DNA of 64,000 bases from Isoptericola croceus (GCF_029382255.1 NZ_JARLLG010000009.1:104856-168855), one strand, 5' to 3'; positions 21,114 to 29,511 are shown, counted from the first letter of the stretch. A program made the numbers and translations. Notes: a model not told the origin generated them from the letters alone.

Positions 21114-23182
21114 CAGATGGCCTCTCGGTTGCGAGTACGGGACAGGCTTGCCGTGCGGGCAGACAGGTGAGCGATGAACACCAAGGTCGCGACGGCAACG
21201 AATGCGGCAAAGACGAAGGGCTGCATGGCACCAAAGGCTGGTGCCGCGGTGTCGACGATCTCGCGTCCGGCCATCTCGGATCGGGCGAGATCGGTCCGGT
21301 AAGTGTTCACCTGTGCCAGACCGATACTGCCCGCCAGTAGGACGAGCGAGCCCTCAGCGAACAGGATGCGCCGGTGCGTTCGCAGGAAGGACCAGCCATG
21401 GACGTAACTGATCAGCATGAGCTGGGCGTGGCGTTGGACGTAGGTCCGTCCTAGTCCGATCGCGACGACGATGGTGACCAGGGTGGCGACGCCCGCGGCG
21501 ATGACCGACTGCCAGGCATTGGTGACTTGGTCGGCGTACCAGTCGGCGGCCTCCTGTGCGACAGGCCGGTAGGCGCTGATCATCGGCTGCACGGTCGGCT
21601 CCACGCCGGCCGCGGCAGCGACGTGGTCGGTGACGAGGACCCGATTCTGGGTCGCCCAGGAAAGATAGGTGTCCGGTGAGACGATCCCGGTGTCGTGGTT
21701 CAGGACGATGACGACGGAGTCATCGAGGAATCTCGGTGCTTGTCGGGTACCGGACTGAGCCTCGTAGGTGAAGTGCTGCTGACCGTCGGCGACGAGCTCG
21801 ACCGTCACGGTGCTGGTCGGGGACCGAGGGTTCTCTCCTGACGCCGTGAAGTCGAGTTGCTCCCGGAGCCAGCGCTGAGTCGCGGCCATGACCGAAGCCT
21901 CATCCGCCGATCGGCCGGCAGGAAGGAGGATGCGCACCTCGTCACCGCCGACGGGATCGACGGCGGTGCCATCGGTCGACCTGATCGCATGGCGCGCGAG
22001 GTAGAGATCGTTCACGATGAGCACGTCGTCGGCGAGCTCATGAAGGCGTTCCGGCAGGACGAGCATCGCCGCGCCGGCCTCCTCCAGCGAGTTCAACCAG
22101 TACCCGGCGTCAAGCACCCGTGACTCGAACTCTTCCATATCCATGTGCCCGCCGAAGGAGATGCTGACCACGTCCTCGGCGGCCGCCCACGCCGCACGAG
22201 AAGCTTCGTATTCTCGGACGTGGGACAGCGCACCGTGGGCAGTGATGACGGCGATCACAGCGAGCAGCGTCGCCGGAATGCGCACCAGATAGAGCATGGG
22301 GGTCACATGCGGCGTCGGAGTCCTTCCTTTGATGCCGGCGACCAAGTCCACCGAGGCGACGGCGAACAACATCGTCAGATAGGCGGTGATGGCGCAGGCT
22401 GTGAAGACTGCTGCTGTCAGGATCGCCACGGGCGCCACGATCATAAGACGCCGCACACCGAGGTCCGTCACGACGAGTGCGATCGCTGCCAGGATCACTG
22501 CCGAGACCGAGACGAGGATCATCGGCCGGTGCGAGGCGAGATCGCGACGAGCGATCACGGCCAAGGAGGTTCCATGGAGCAGCTGGATCGCGTACCTGCG
22601 CGAGCCGGCCAGCACGCCGATCCCCGAGAGCAGCGAGACCAGTAGGACGGCGAGCGCCGAGGCATGCCCTGTCGGGGACGAGCCCACGAACTGAACGGTC
22701 GCAGCGAGTGCTGACGGTGCTGCGACGAGCGTCGTCTGGAGGCCCATCCCGTCGAAGCCCGTCTGCAAGGCGGTCGCCGACTGGCCAGAGAGCACTGCGT
22801 AAATGCCGCGGGGGTCGCGGCCCGTCAGCTCATCAAAACGGTGGACCTGTGTCTCCCGGGTTGAGCTGAATCGTGCGTAGCCTTCGTTGAGCCAGACGTT
22901 GCCGAGATCCGGGTGGCTGCTCGGTTCGACGTAGACGTGGCGTACGCCACCGGGATCGTGAAGGTCGCCCACGAGGCGGGCGACCGAACCGTGAGCTGCC
23001 GCCACGCCGCGGACGATCTCGGCGGCGTCGTCGCTGTGTGCGGCTTCGGTCGTACCCGATACCTCGATCCAGTGGGTCGGCCCCACGATGTCGAAGCTGT
23101 CGGCCTTGTCGAGATAGAGAGGCGGCACGGCAAGTGCCGCGAGAGTGATCAGGACGATCGCCATGACGAACGACCGGTTCAT
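21113..23182 (-). CDS. Bacteriocin-associated integral membrane protein
   Basis: 689-residue polytopic protein of the kind that accompanies lactococcin 972 genes (DUF1430 / bacteriocin immunity-associated family). A first helix (residues 5-22) is followed by a large extracytoplasmic domain (from LDKADSFDIVGPTHWIEVSG). A group of helices then appears in the middle, a second extracytoplasmic domain, and closing helices (VIAAGVATLVTIVVAIGLG, GSLVLLAGSIGLAQV, FVFAAFVAVATLVFIAHL). The layout resembles an FtsX/MacB-like permease. The ATG at 23182 precedes the first helix. It probably pairs with the overlapping ATPase to export the peptide or protect the producer. Confidence 0.82.
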   Translation of the reverse strand: MNRSFVMAIVLITLAALAVPPLYLDKADSFDIVGPTHWIEVSGTTEAAHSDDAAEIVRGVAAAHGSVARLVGDLHDPGGVRHVYVEPSSHPDLGNVWLNEGYARFSSTRETQVHRFDELTGRDPRGIYAVLSGQSATALQTGFDGMGLQTTLVAAPSALAATVQFVGSSPTGHASALAVLLVSLLSGIGVLAGSRRYAIQLLHGTSLAVIARRDLASHRPMILVSVSAVILAAIALVVTDLGVRRLMIVAPVAILTAAVFTACAITAYLTMLFAVASVDLVAGIKGRTPTPHVTPMLYLVRIPATLLAVIAVITAHGALSHVREYEASRAAWAAAEDVVSISFGGHMDMEEFESRVLDAGYWLNSLEEAGAAMLVLPERLHELADDVLIVNDLYLARHAIRSTDGTAVDPVGGDEVRILLPAGRSADEASVMAATQRWLREQLDFTASGENPRSPTSTVTVELVADGQQHFTYEAQSGTRQAPRFLDDSVVIVLNHDTGIVSPDTYLSWATQNRVLVTDHVAAAAGVEPTVQPMISAYRPVAQEAADWYADQVTNAWQSVIAAGVATLVTIVVAIGLGRTYVQRHAQLMLISYVHGWSFLRTHRRILFAEGSLVLLAGSIGLAQVNTYRTDLARSEMAGREIVDTAAPAFGAMQPFVFAAFVAVATLVFIAHLSARTASLSRTRNREAI

Positions 23183-23209
23183 CGATACTCGCTTCGTGAG
23201 AGGGACCTT

Positions 23210-23235
23210 CCCGGAGGCTGGAAGCAGCCTCCGGG
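23210..23235 (-). other. Perfect hairpin between bacteriocin and transporter genes
   Basis: CCCGGAGGCTG at 23210-23220 and its exact complement at 23225-23235 flank a 4-nt loop, giving an 11-bp GC-rich stem in the 74-nt gap between the peptide stop and the membrane-protein start. No U-tract follows on the minus strand. It could partly terminate or stabilise the upstream mRNA so that the peptide is made in excess over the transporter. Confidence 0.6.
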
Positions 23236-23256
23236 GTGGTTTGATCGGAAAGCGCC

Positions 23257-23532
23257 TCAGCAGAGCCGGTAGTAGGCCCGCGCAACTCCCGAACCGCTTC
23301 CATGTTTGGACACGGCAGTGGCGTAATAGCCGGCCGCCCTGCACGTGGATCGAACTAGTTGAGCGTCACCTCTACCCTTCGCGCTGGCACCATGCTTCTT
23401 CGTGTCGTGAAGGTACTCAGACTCGGTCGCCGAGGGGCCCATGTTGTACCACCAGTGCCCACCCTCGGGCGGGTAGACGGTGACGGCAAAGGCCGTCCCG
23501 GCTGTGGGAACAGCGAGCCCCATCGCGACCAC
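23257..23532 (-). CDS. Lactococcin 972-family bacteriocin precursor, signal region apparently frameshifted
   Basis: As read from GTG 23532 this gives 91 residues. The segment VVAMGLAVPTAGTAFA ends in a signal-peptidase site (AFA), leaving a 75-residue mature peptide with GGHWWYNMG, the aromatic Gly-rich start of lactococcin 972-type class IId bacteriocins, and a basic Gly/Ala/Ser-rich tail ending YYRLC. Cys64 and Cys91 could form a disulfide. No ribosome binding site serves GTG 23532 and the positive N-region is missing. The same frame upstream reads EKRSARIIVALVVAM, a perfect signal sequence without a canonical start codon. AAGGAG (23601-23606) and GTG 23594 lie in the neighbouring frame. 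One base change would join them. Family members inhibit cell-wall synthesis by binding lipid II. Confidence 0.75.
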   Translation of the reverse strand: MVAMGLAVPTAGTAFAVTVYPPEGGHWWYNMGPSATESEYLHDTKKHGASAKGRGDAQLVRSTCRAAGYYATAVSKHGSGSGVARAYYRLC

Positions 23533-23543
23533 GAGAGCGACGA

Positions 23544-23606
23544 TTATGCGCGCCGAACGCTTTTCGGTTCGCCGTTCATCCTGCTTCGTTGCACAGACTT
23601 CTCCTT
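23544..23606 (-). promoter_or_regulatory. Ribosome binding site and out-of-frame start of the bacteriocin
   Basis: On the minus strand AAGGAG (23606-23601) is followed after 6 nt by GTG (23594-23592). This reads VQRSRMNGEPKSVRRA and stops at TAA 23546-23544. The residues KSVRRA are exactly the basic N-region expected just before IIVALVVAMGLAVPTAGTAFA, which lies one base out of phase. The element is therefore the likely original translation start of the bacteriocin. A second ATG at 23579 is in this same frame. Confidence 0.6.
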
Positions 23607-23739
23607 CGCGAGCTGTGGAAGGTTTCTCAGGAATCCGCGTATCAGCGCGGCGAGGAGAGCATCGCCAAGGGGGGACAAAAAGGACAACTTGGTGCGCGAC
23701 GTGCGGCCGGGTTTTCCCACCTCCACCGGGCCAAGGCGG

Positions 23740-26211
23740 CTAGCGCACGCCCAGCACGAACGGGTGGACCGCTGCCGCTCCGGCCTGGCGCAGGAGCCTG
23801 GCCGCGACGGTGAGGGTCCACCCGGACTCGGTCCAGTCGTCCACGAGCAGGAGGCGGCGTCCGGGAAGCCCGGCGAGGGCGGCGTCGCCCAGCTCCAGTC
23901 GGAGCCGCTGCGCGACGCCGGCGAGGCGCATCGCCGAGTTCACGTCGTGCCGTCCCGGCTCCTCGGCGCCCGGTACCGGCCCGACGGCGCCGATCAACGG
24001 CACGCCCAGGTAGGACGCCAGCCCGTTCGCCAGGTGGTACGTCAGCCGGGGGCGGGTCACGGACCGCACCGCGACGACACCCTCGACGAGGAGTGGACGG
24101 TCCGGTCCGTCACTGCCGGCCCCGCCGTCGACTTCGTCGTCGTCCCCGCCCCCGGCCCGGATCGCGTCCCAGTCGTCCAGCACCCGCGCTGCCGCGGTGC
24201 GGAGCGCGGGCGGGGTCTCGCCGTCGGGCGTCGTGGGTGCGAACAGCTCGCGCACCGGCCCCGACCACCCGAGACCGTCGAAACGCGCCACCGCCCGGCC
24301 GGTCTCGGCGCGCTCCGCCTCGGGAATCTTGCCCTTGACGTCCAGGCCGAGGGTCGCCAGGCCGGAGGGCCACATCTTGCGGGGCTCGACCTCGACGCCC
24401 GGCCGGTCCATCTCGGAGCGGGCCTCGGCCACCGACTCGGTGGAGGGCGGCGGCGGGAGCGTGACGCCGCCGCAGCGGTCGCAGCGACCGCACGTCCAAC
24501 CGTCCGGCAGCGCCGGGTCGTCGAGCTGTGCCCGCAGGAAACGCATCCGGCATCCGCCCGTGGCGACGTAGTCCAGCATGGCCTGGGCCTCCGTGCGGCG
24601 CGTCTCGGCGACCCGCTCGTACCGGGTCGCGTCGTAGACCCACTCGACCCCCGTGGCGACCCAGCCGCCCTTCACCCGCCGGACGGCCCCGTCGACGTCG
24701 AGCACCTTGAGCATCGCCTCGAGGCGGGAACGCTTGAGGTCGACGTACGTCTCGAGGGTCGCCGTCGACATCGTCTCGCCGGTCTGGGCGAGCGCGGCGA
24801 GCGTCGCACGCACCTGCGACTCGGCCGGGAAGGCCTGCGCGCCGAACCAGTCCCAGATCGCGCGGTCCTCGTGCCCGGGCAGCAGCACGACGACGGCGTC
24901 GTCCACACCACGGCCCGCACGGCCGACCTGCTGGTAGTACGCGATGGGCGACGACGGCGCCCCCATGTGCACGACGAACGCCAGGTCCGGCTTGTCGAAG
25001 CCCATGCCGAGCGCCGACGTCGCGACGAGGGCCTTGACCTGGTTCTCCTTGAGGTCCTCCTCGAGCTGGGCTCGCTGGGTGGGGTCGGTACGGCCGGTGT
25101 AGGCCGCCACCGCGAGCCCGGCGGAACGCAGCTGCGCGGCGACCTCCTCGGCGGCGGAGACCGTGAGGCAGTACACGATCCCGGACCCGTCGATCTCCTG
25201 CAGCGCCTCGACGAGCCATGCCACCCGGGTGGGCTGGTCCCCGAGCTCCAGCACCGCCAGGTGCAACGACTCGCGGTCGAGGGCACCACGCAGGACCAGC
25301 ACGTCGTCGGTGGTCGCCAGGGCGCCGTCGGCGGTGGAGATCCCCTCGCCGTGGACCGCCATCTGCTCCGCGACGTCGCGCGTGACGCGCTCGTTGGCGG
25401 TGGCCGTCGTGGCGAGCACGGGGATGCCCGGCGGCAGGTCGGCCAGCAGGGTGCGGATGCGCCGGTAGTCCGGGCGGAAGTCGTGCCCCCAGTCGGAGAT
25501 GCAGTGGGCCTCGTCCACCACGACGAGGCCGGCGTCGGCCGCCAGGCGGGGCAGCACCTCGTCGCGGAACGCCGGGTTGTTGAGGCGCTCGGGCGAGCAC
25601 AGCAGCACGTCCACCTCGCCGGCGGCGATCTGGGCGTGCACCTGGTCCCACTCGGTGACGTTCGAGGAGTTGATCGTCACGGCGTGGATGCCCGCACGGG
25701 CGGCGGCCGCGATCTGGTCACGCATCAGGGCGAGCAGGGGGGAAACGATCACCGTCGGTCCGGCGCCGCGCGAGCGCAGCAGGCTGGTCGCCACGAAGTA
25801 CACGGCGGACTTGCCCCACCCGGTGCGCTGCACGACCAGCGCGCGGCGGTGGAACGCCACCAGCGCCTCGATGGCGCTCCACTGGTCGTCGCGCAGCTCG
25901 GCGTCGTCCCGCCCGACGAGCGCCCGCAGCGCCTCGGTCGCCTGCTCGCGGAGCGTGCCACCCGCCCCGCCCGCGGTGTCCATCAGACCGCGCAGCATGG
26001 CGAGCTTGGCCCGCTTGGCAGCGTCCGCACGGTCGGTCGGCGCGGGTGCTGCGGCCGTCGCGGGGGCGAGCCTCGTGCCGTCCGGCAGTGCAGCGCCGTC
26101 CGGCGGTGGGGTGAGGTCGTCCTCGGGCGGGGGAGCGTCGTCGTCCGGTGGGACGTCGTCGTCGGTCCAGGTGGGTACGAGGTCGGCGTACGGGTCGTCC
26201 GAGGAGGTCAC
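23740..26211 (-). CDS. RecQ-like helicase fused to a phosphoribosyltransferase-like domain
   Basis: 823-residue helicase. The first 60 residues are acidic and proline-rich. The motor has an atypical Walker A, QRTGWGKSAVYF (131-135), a DEAH box with the RecQ loop [17 protein letters not shown], and motif VI YYQQVGRAGRG. A four-Cys zinc site follows (CRMRF...CGRCDRC). The last roughly 110 residues form a PRTase-like fold ending with VDDWTESGWT at 790-799, the PRPP-loop signature. Such fusions occur in actinobacteria; a nucleotide-sensing or repair role is speculative. GTG 26211 has a leaderless-type -10. It differs clearly from the first RecQ at 15178. Confidence 0.88.
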   Translation of the reverse strand: MTSSDDPYADLVPTWTDDDVPPDDDAPPPEDDLTPPPDGAALPDGTRLAPATAAAPAPTDRADAAKRAKLAMLRGLMDTAGGAGGTLREQATEALRALVGRDDAELRDDQWSAIEALVAFHRRALVVQRTGWGKSAVYFVATSLLRSRGAGPTVIVSPLLALMRDQIAAAARAGIHAVTINSSNVTEWDQVHAQIAAGEVDVLLCSPERLNNPAFRDEVLPRLAADAGLVVVDEAHCISDWGHDFRPDYRRIRTLLADLPPGIPVLATTATANERVTRDVAEQMAVHGEGISTADGALATTDDVLVLRGALDRESLHLAVLELGDQPTRVAWLVEALQEIDGSGIVYCLTVSAAEEVAAQLRSAGLAVAAYTGRTDPTQRAQLEEDLKENQVKALVATSALGMGFDKPDLAFVVHMGAPSSPIAYYQQVGRAGRGVDDAVVVLLPGHEDRAIWDWFGAQAFPAESQVRATLAALAQTGETMSTATLETYVDLKRSRLEAMLKVLDVDGAVRRVKGGWVATGVEWVYDATRYERVAETRRTEAQAMLDYVATGGCRMRFLRAQLDDPALPDGWTCGRCDRCGGVTLPPPPSTESVAEARSEMDRPGVEVEPRKMWPSGLATLGLDVKGKIPEAERAETGRAVARFDGLGWSGPVRELFAPTTPDGETPPALRTAAARVLDDWDAIRAGGGDDDEVDGGAGSDGPDRPLLVEGVVAVRSVTRPRLTYHLANGLASYLGVPLIGAVGPVPGAEEPGRHDVNSAMRLAGVAQRLRLELGDAALAGLPGRRLLLVDDWTESGWTLTVAARLLRQAGAAAVHPFVLGVR

Positions 26212-26217
26212 CCTGCG

Positions 26218-26223
26218 ATCGTA
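26218..26223 (-). promoter_or_regulatory. -10 element for leaderless RecQ-PRTase mRNA
   Basis: On the minus strand TACGAT ends 6 nt before the GTG at 26211, with no ribosome binding site between them. Confidence 0.5.
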
Positions 26224-26262
26224 GGGGGAGCGGGCGACACGCCGCCGCGGCCGTCCACAGCC

Positions 26263-26685
26263 TCAGTGCGCCTGCTCGCGGACCAGCGCCACGGTCGCCG
26301 CGACGACGGCGAGCAGCTCCGCGGCTGCGGCGATCAGCTCGTTCGGTCCCACCAGCTGCGACGAGACGCCCAGCAGGTCCGACGTGGCCGACGTGACGAA
26401 CGCGAGCAAGGTCGCGGCCGCGAAGACGATGCTGCCCACCAGCGGCAGCCAGTGCCGCCAGGTCAGCAGCAGCACCGCCAGGACCACGCCGCCGACGGCG
26501 TTGACCAGGAACAGCGGCCCCACGATGTCGAGGTCGTCGTAGCCACGGGTCCACAGCACGAGGTGCACGAGGGCGGACACGAGCACACCGATGGCGGCGA
26601 GGGAGCGCCACACCCACGAGGGGCCGACGGCGGATCGGCCCCGGGGCGCTGGCACCGGGCCGGTGGGGGCGTCCATGATGGACAT
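26263..26685 (-). CDS. Small four-helix membrane protein, unknown function
   Basis: About 140 residues with four hydrophobic stretches: SLAAIGVLVSALVHLVLW, IVGPLFLVNAVGGVVLAVLLL, LPLVGSIVFAAATLLAFV and LIAAAAELLAVVAATVAL. The short N-terminus is rich in Pro and Gly. No enzymatic motif is visible and I do not recognise a named family. The start is uncertain: ATGs at 26700, 26685 and 26676 are all in frame; 26685 has a weak GGTGG site before it. It is divergent from the Rieske lipoprotein gene, with overlapping promoter regions. Confidence 0.65.
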   Translation of the reverse strand: MSIMDAPTGPVPAPRGRSAVGPSWVWRSLAAIGVLVSALVHLVLWTRGYDDLDIVGPLFLVNAVGGVVLAVLLLTWRHWLPLVGSIVFAAATLLAFVTSATSDLLGVSSQLVGPNELIAAAAELLAVVAATVALVREQAH

Positions 26686-26728
26686 GCTGCCACCCGGCAT
26701 GAGCTGCGTCACCACGAGGAGTCACTTC

Positions 26729-27199
26729 ATGAGCGAGATCACCACCTCCCTGAGCGGGTCCACCGGCGCCGGGTGCTGCTCACGGCGGCAGGTGCTGCGG
26801 GGCGCGGGTGTCGCGGCCGGCGCAGTGGTCGGCGGCGGTGTGCTCGTGGCGTGCGCCGAGGGCACCGATCCTTCCCGTTCGGTCGACGACGTCGCCACGT
26901 CCGGTCCCGGCGAGGTGCTGGTCGCGCTCGCGGACGTGCCGGTCGGCGGAGCGGTGAGCGCCGAGGTGGCGGGAGTGCCGGTGCTCGTGACCCAGCCCAC
27001 CGAGGGCGAGGTGCACGCCTTCAGCGCGGTCTGCACCCACCAGGGCTGCACCGTCACGCCCGGGGACGGGGTGCTCGAGTGCCCGTGCCACCGGTCGGTG
27101 TTCTCCCTGACCGACGCCTCGGTGGAGTCCGGCCCGGCGCCCGAGCCCCTCGGTGAGATCGCCGTCGAGATCTCCGGGAGTGACGTCGTCGTCTCCTGA
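26729..27199 (+). CDS. Tat-exported Rieske [2Fe-2S] lipoprotein
   Basis: 156 residues. The twin-arginine motif SRRQVLRG (Arg19-Arg20) is followed by a Gly/Ala/Val-rich h-region and a lipobox VLVAC with Cys42, so the protein should be folded before Tat export and then lipid-anchored. The Rieske cluster motif is CTHQGC...CPCH: Cys102, His104, Cys118 and His121 bind iron, Cys107 and Cys120 form the stabilising disulfide. It is a stand-alone electron-transfer protein, not a cytochrome bc subunit (no membrane partner is nearby). The ATG has a GAGGAG site 7-8 nt upstream. Confidence 0.9.
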   Translation: MSEITTSLSGSTGAGCCSRRQVLRGAGVAAGAVVGGGVLVACAEGTDPSRSVDDVATSGPGEVLVALADVPVGGAVSAEVAGVPVLVTQPTEGEVHAFSAVCTHQGCTVTPGDGVLECPCHRSVFSLTDASVESGPAPEPLGEIAVEISGSDVVVS

Positions 27200-27222
27200 G
27201 CGGACGTCCGTCCTGCCGCTCG

Positions 27223-27228
27223 TAGACT
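27223..27228 (+). promoter_or_regulatory. -10 element for leaderless hisC mRNA
   Basis: TAGACT ends 6 nt before GTG 27235; there is no ribosome binding site. It probably drives the hisC-hisB-unknown-hisH-priA-sseB run. Confidence 0.6.
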
Positions 27229-27234
27229 AGGGCG

Positions 27235-28365
27235 GTGACCACCCCCGACGCTCCGGCCCTGCCGCTGCGCCCCGAGCTCGCCGACGAGGTGCCCTACGGT
27301 GCCCCCCAGCTCGACGTGCCCGTGCGGCTCAACGTCAACGAGAACCCCTACGCGCCGTCCGAGGACGTCGTGGCGACCATCGCCGCGCACGTGGCGGAGG
27401 CGGCCCGCACGCTGAACCGCTACCCCGACCGCGACTTCACCGCGCTGCGCGCCGACCTGGCCGCGTACCTGGCCGTCGAGTCGGGCGTGCGCCTCGACCC
27501 GGCCCAGGTGTGGGCCGCCAACGGGTCGAACGAGGTCATGCTGCACCTCCTGCAGGCCTTCGGCGGGCCGGGCCGCACGGCGGTGTCCTTCGCGCCGACC
27601 TACTCCATGTACCCCGAGTACGCCCGCGACACCCACACCCGCTGGGTGACCGGACGCCGGGCCGAGGACTTCACGGTCGACACCGCGGCGGCGGTCGCCC
27701 TGATCGAGGCCGAGCAGCCGTCGGTGATCCTGCTCGCGAGCCCCAACAACCCCACCGGCACGGCGCTGGACATCGCGACGATCGAGGCGGTGCTGGACGC
27801 TGCGGCGCGGGTGCCGGCCGTCGTCGTGGTCGACGAGGCCTACGCCGAGTTCCGGCGGGCCGGGACACCGTCGGCCCTGGCGCTGCTCGACCGGTACCCG
27901 CACCTGGCCGTCACGCGCACGATGTCCAAGGCGTTCGCCGCGGCCGGGCTGCGGCTCGGCTACCTCGCGGCGTCGACCGACCTCGTCGACGCGCTGCGGG
28001 TGGTCCGGCTGCCCTACCACCTGTCCGCCGTCGCTCAGGCGACCGCCCGCGCGGCGCTGGCGCACCGCGACTCGCTGCTCGCCCAGGTGGCGGACCTGCG
28101 TGCGGAGCGCGACGCGCTCGTGGCATGGTTGCGTCGGCAGCAGGTCGGCGGACGCCCTCTGCGGGTGGCGCAGAGCGACGCGAACTTCGTCCTCTTCGGG
28201 ACGTTCGACGATCGGCACGCCGTCTGGCAGGGGCTGCTGGACCGCGGCGTGCTCATCCGTGAGACCGGCCCCGAGGGCTGGCTGCGTGTCTCGGTGGGAA
28301 CGCCCGGCGAGACGCAGGCGTTCAAGGACGCGTTGACCGACGTGATCGGCGAGAGGGAGAACTGA
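27235..28365 (+). CDS. hisC: Histidinol-phosphate aminotransferase
   Basis: 376-residue PLP enzyme of fold type I that transaminates imidazole-acetol phosphate with glutamate. Landmarks are [11 protein letters not shown] at the N-terminus, [18 protein letters not shown] and the PLP lysine Lys232 in [15 protein letters not shown], followed by a conserved Arg near the C-terminus. Full length. The start is GTG with a leaderless-type -10. Its stop overlaps hisB by one base (TGATG). It heads the main histidine operon here. Confidence 0.95.
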   Translation: MTTPDAPALPLRPELADEVPYGAPQLDVPVRLNVNENPYAPSEDVVATIAAHVAEAARTLNRYPDRDFTALRADLAAYLAVESGVRLDPAQVWAANGSNEVMLHLLQAFGGPGRTAVSFAPTYSMYPEYARDTHTRWVTGRRAEDFTVDTAAAVALIEAEQPSVILLASPNNPTGTALDIATIEAVLDAAARVPAVVVVDEAYAEFRRAGTPSALALLDRYPHLAVTRTMSKAFAAAGLRLGYLAASTDLVDALRVVRLPYHLSAVAQATARAALAHRDSLLAQVADLRAERDALVAWLRRQQVGGRPLRVAQSDANFVLFGTFDDRHAVWQGLLDRGVLIRETGPEGWLRVSVGTPGETQAFKDALTDVIGEREN

Positions 28366-28967
28366 TGGCTGACCGCACCGCGCGCGTGGAGCGTGCCACG
28401 AGCGAGTCGAGCGTCGTCGTCGAGCTGAACCTCGACGGCAGCGGTCGCACCGACATCTCGACCACCGTGCCGTTCTACGACCACATGCTCACGGCGCTCG
28501 GCAAGCACTCGCTGATCGACCTCACCGTCAAGGCGACGGGCGACACGCACATCGACGCCCACCACACCGTCGAGGACACGGCGATCGTGCTCGGCGAGGC
28601 CCTGCGGGCCGCGCTCGGTGACAAGCAGGGGATCTCCCGGTTCGGCGACGCGCTGGTCCCGCTCGACGAGGCGCTCGCCCAGGCCGTGGTCGACGTCTCC
28701 GGGCGCCCGTACCTGGTGCACTCCGGGGAGCCCGCCGGGCAGGAGTACCACCTGATCGGCGGTCACTTCACCGGCTCGCTCACCCGGCACGTGCTGGAGT
28801 CGATCGCCCACCACGCCGCCATCTGCCTCCACGTGCGCGTCCTGGCCGGCCGCGACCCGCACCACATCGTCGAGGCACAGTTCAAGGCCCTCGCCCGCGC
28901 GCTGCGGGCCGCCGTCGCCCGCGACCCTCGCGTCGAGGGCATCCCGTCCACGAAGGGTGCGCTGTAA
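28365..28967 (+). CDS. hisB: Imidazoleglycerol-phosphate dehydratase
   Basis: 200-residue monofunctional dehydratase (no HisB phosphatase domain, as usual in actinobacteria). The Mn-binding His/Glu clusters are visible: [40 protein letters not shown] and [12 protein letters not shown]. It forms a 24-mer with two Mn per active site. The ATG overlaps the hisC stop. It ends 4 nt before the next gene. Confidence 0.96.
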   Translation: MADRTARVERATSESSVVVELNLDGSGRTDISTTVPFYDHMLTALGKHSLIDLTVKATGDTHIDAHHTVEDTAIVLGEALRAALGDKQGISRFGDALVPLDEALAQAVVDVSGRPYLVHSGEPAGQEYHLIGGHFTGSLTRHVLESIAHHAAICLHVRVLAGRDPHHIVEAQFKALARALRAAVARDPRVEGIPSTKGAL

Positions 28968-28971
28968 CCGC

Positions 28972-29511
28972 ATGACCGCCGCTACTCCTGACCAGCCGGG
29001 CCACCCCGACCTGCCGCAGGTCCCCGACGACATCGAGATCCCCGATGACCTCTCGGGCCTGGGTGCGTCGCAGGACCCGGAGATCGCCGTGCTGATCACC
29101 CAGGTCGCCACCGCCGAGCCGCTCGCGGCAGCGTGCGTGCTCGCCGACGTCGAGGTCGATGCCGTGCCGACACCGGTCGGTGCGCTCGCCGTGCTGCGAG
29201 ACCGGAGCGGCGACGCCCCGGAGCGAGCGGCCGCCACGGTCTCGCAGCTGGTCGCAGGTGTGCCGCTGATCCTCGTCACCCGGCACGGCGAGCAGCTGAC
29301 CTGCCGCCGGTTCGCCGACGGCGCCGACGACGGCGAGCTTCCCGCCGGGCTCGTGCTCGGTGGGGCTCCCGAGGCGCTCGAGGACCTGCTGACCGGTCAC
29401 GTGGCGCTCGCCGACCTCCCTGGCGTCGTCCCGTCGTCGGGCATCGGTCGGCTCAAGGCCGTGCGGATGCTCTCGCAGGTGGCGCGCAAGGGACGGAAGA
29501 AGAAGCGATGA
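28972..29511 (+). CDS. Conserved hypothetical protein inside the his operon
   Basis: 179 residues, no recognised domain. The first 30 residues are Pro/Asp-rich. The middle has repeated Ala/Val/Leu strands ([37 protein letters not shown] region, then [20 protein letters not shown]), and the tail is strongly basic (RKGRKKKR). No signal peptide or membrane helix is visible. It lies between hisB and hisH: 4 nt after hisB and overlapping hisH as ATGA, so it is translated with the histidine enzymes. A regulatory or assembly role is possible but unsupported. Confidence 0.7.
   Translation: MTAATPDQPGHPDLPQVPDDIEIPDDLSGLGASQDPEIAVLITQVATAEPLAAACVLADVEVDAVPTPVGALAVLRDRSGDAPERAAATVSQLVAGVPLILVTRHGEQLTCRRFADGADDGELPAGLVLGGAPEALEDLLTGHVALADLPGVVPSSGIGRLKAVRMLSQVARKGRKKKR

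Noticed and set aside
23544-23726. 60-residue minus-strand frame before the bacteriocin as a gene of its own
   Set aside because: Only its last 16 codons carry a ribosome binding site and they match the missing N-region of the bacteriocin precursor, so it is treated as the displaced start, not a separate gene.
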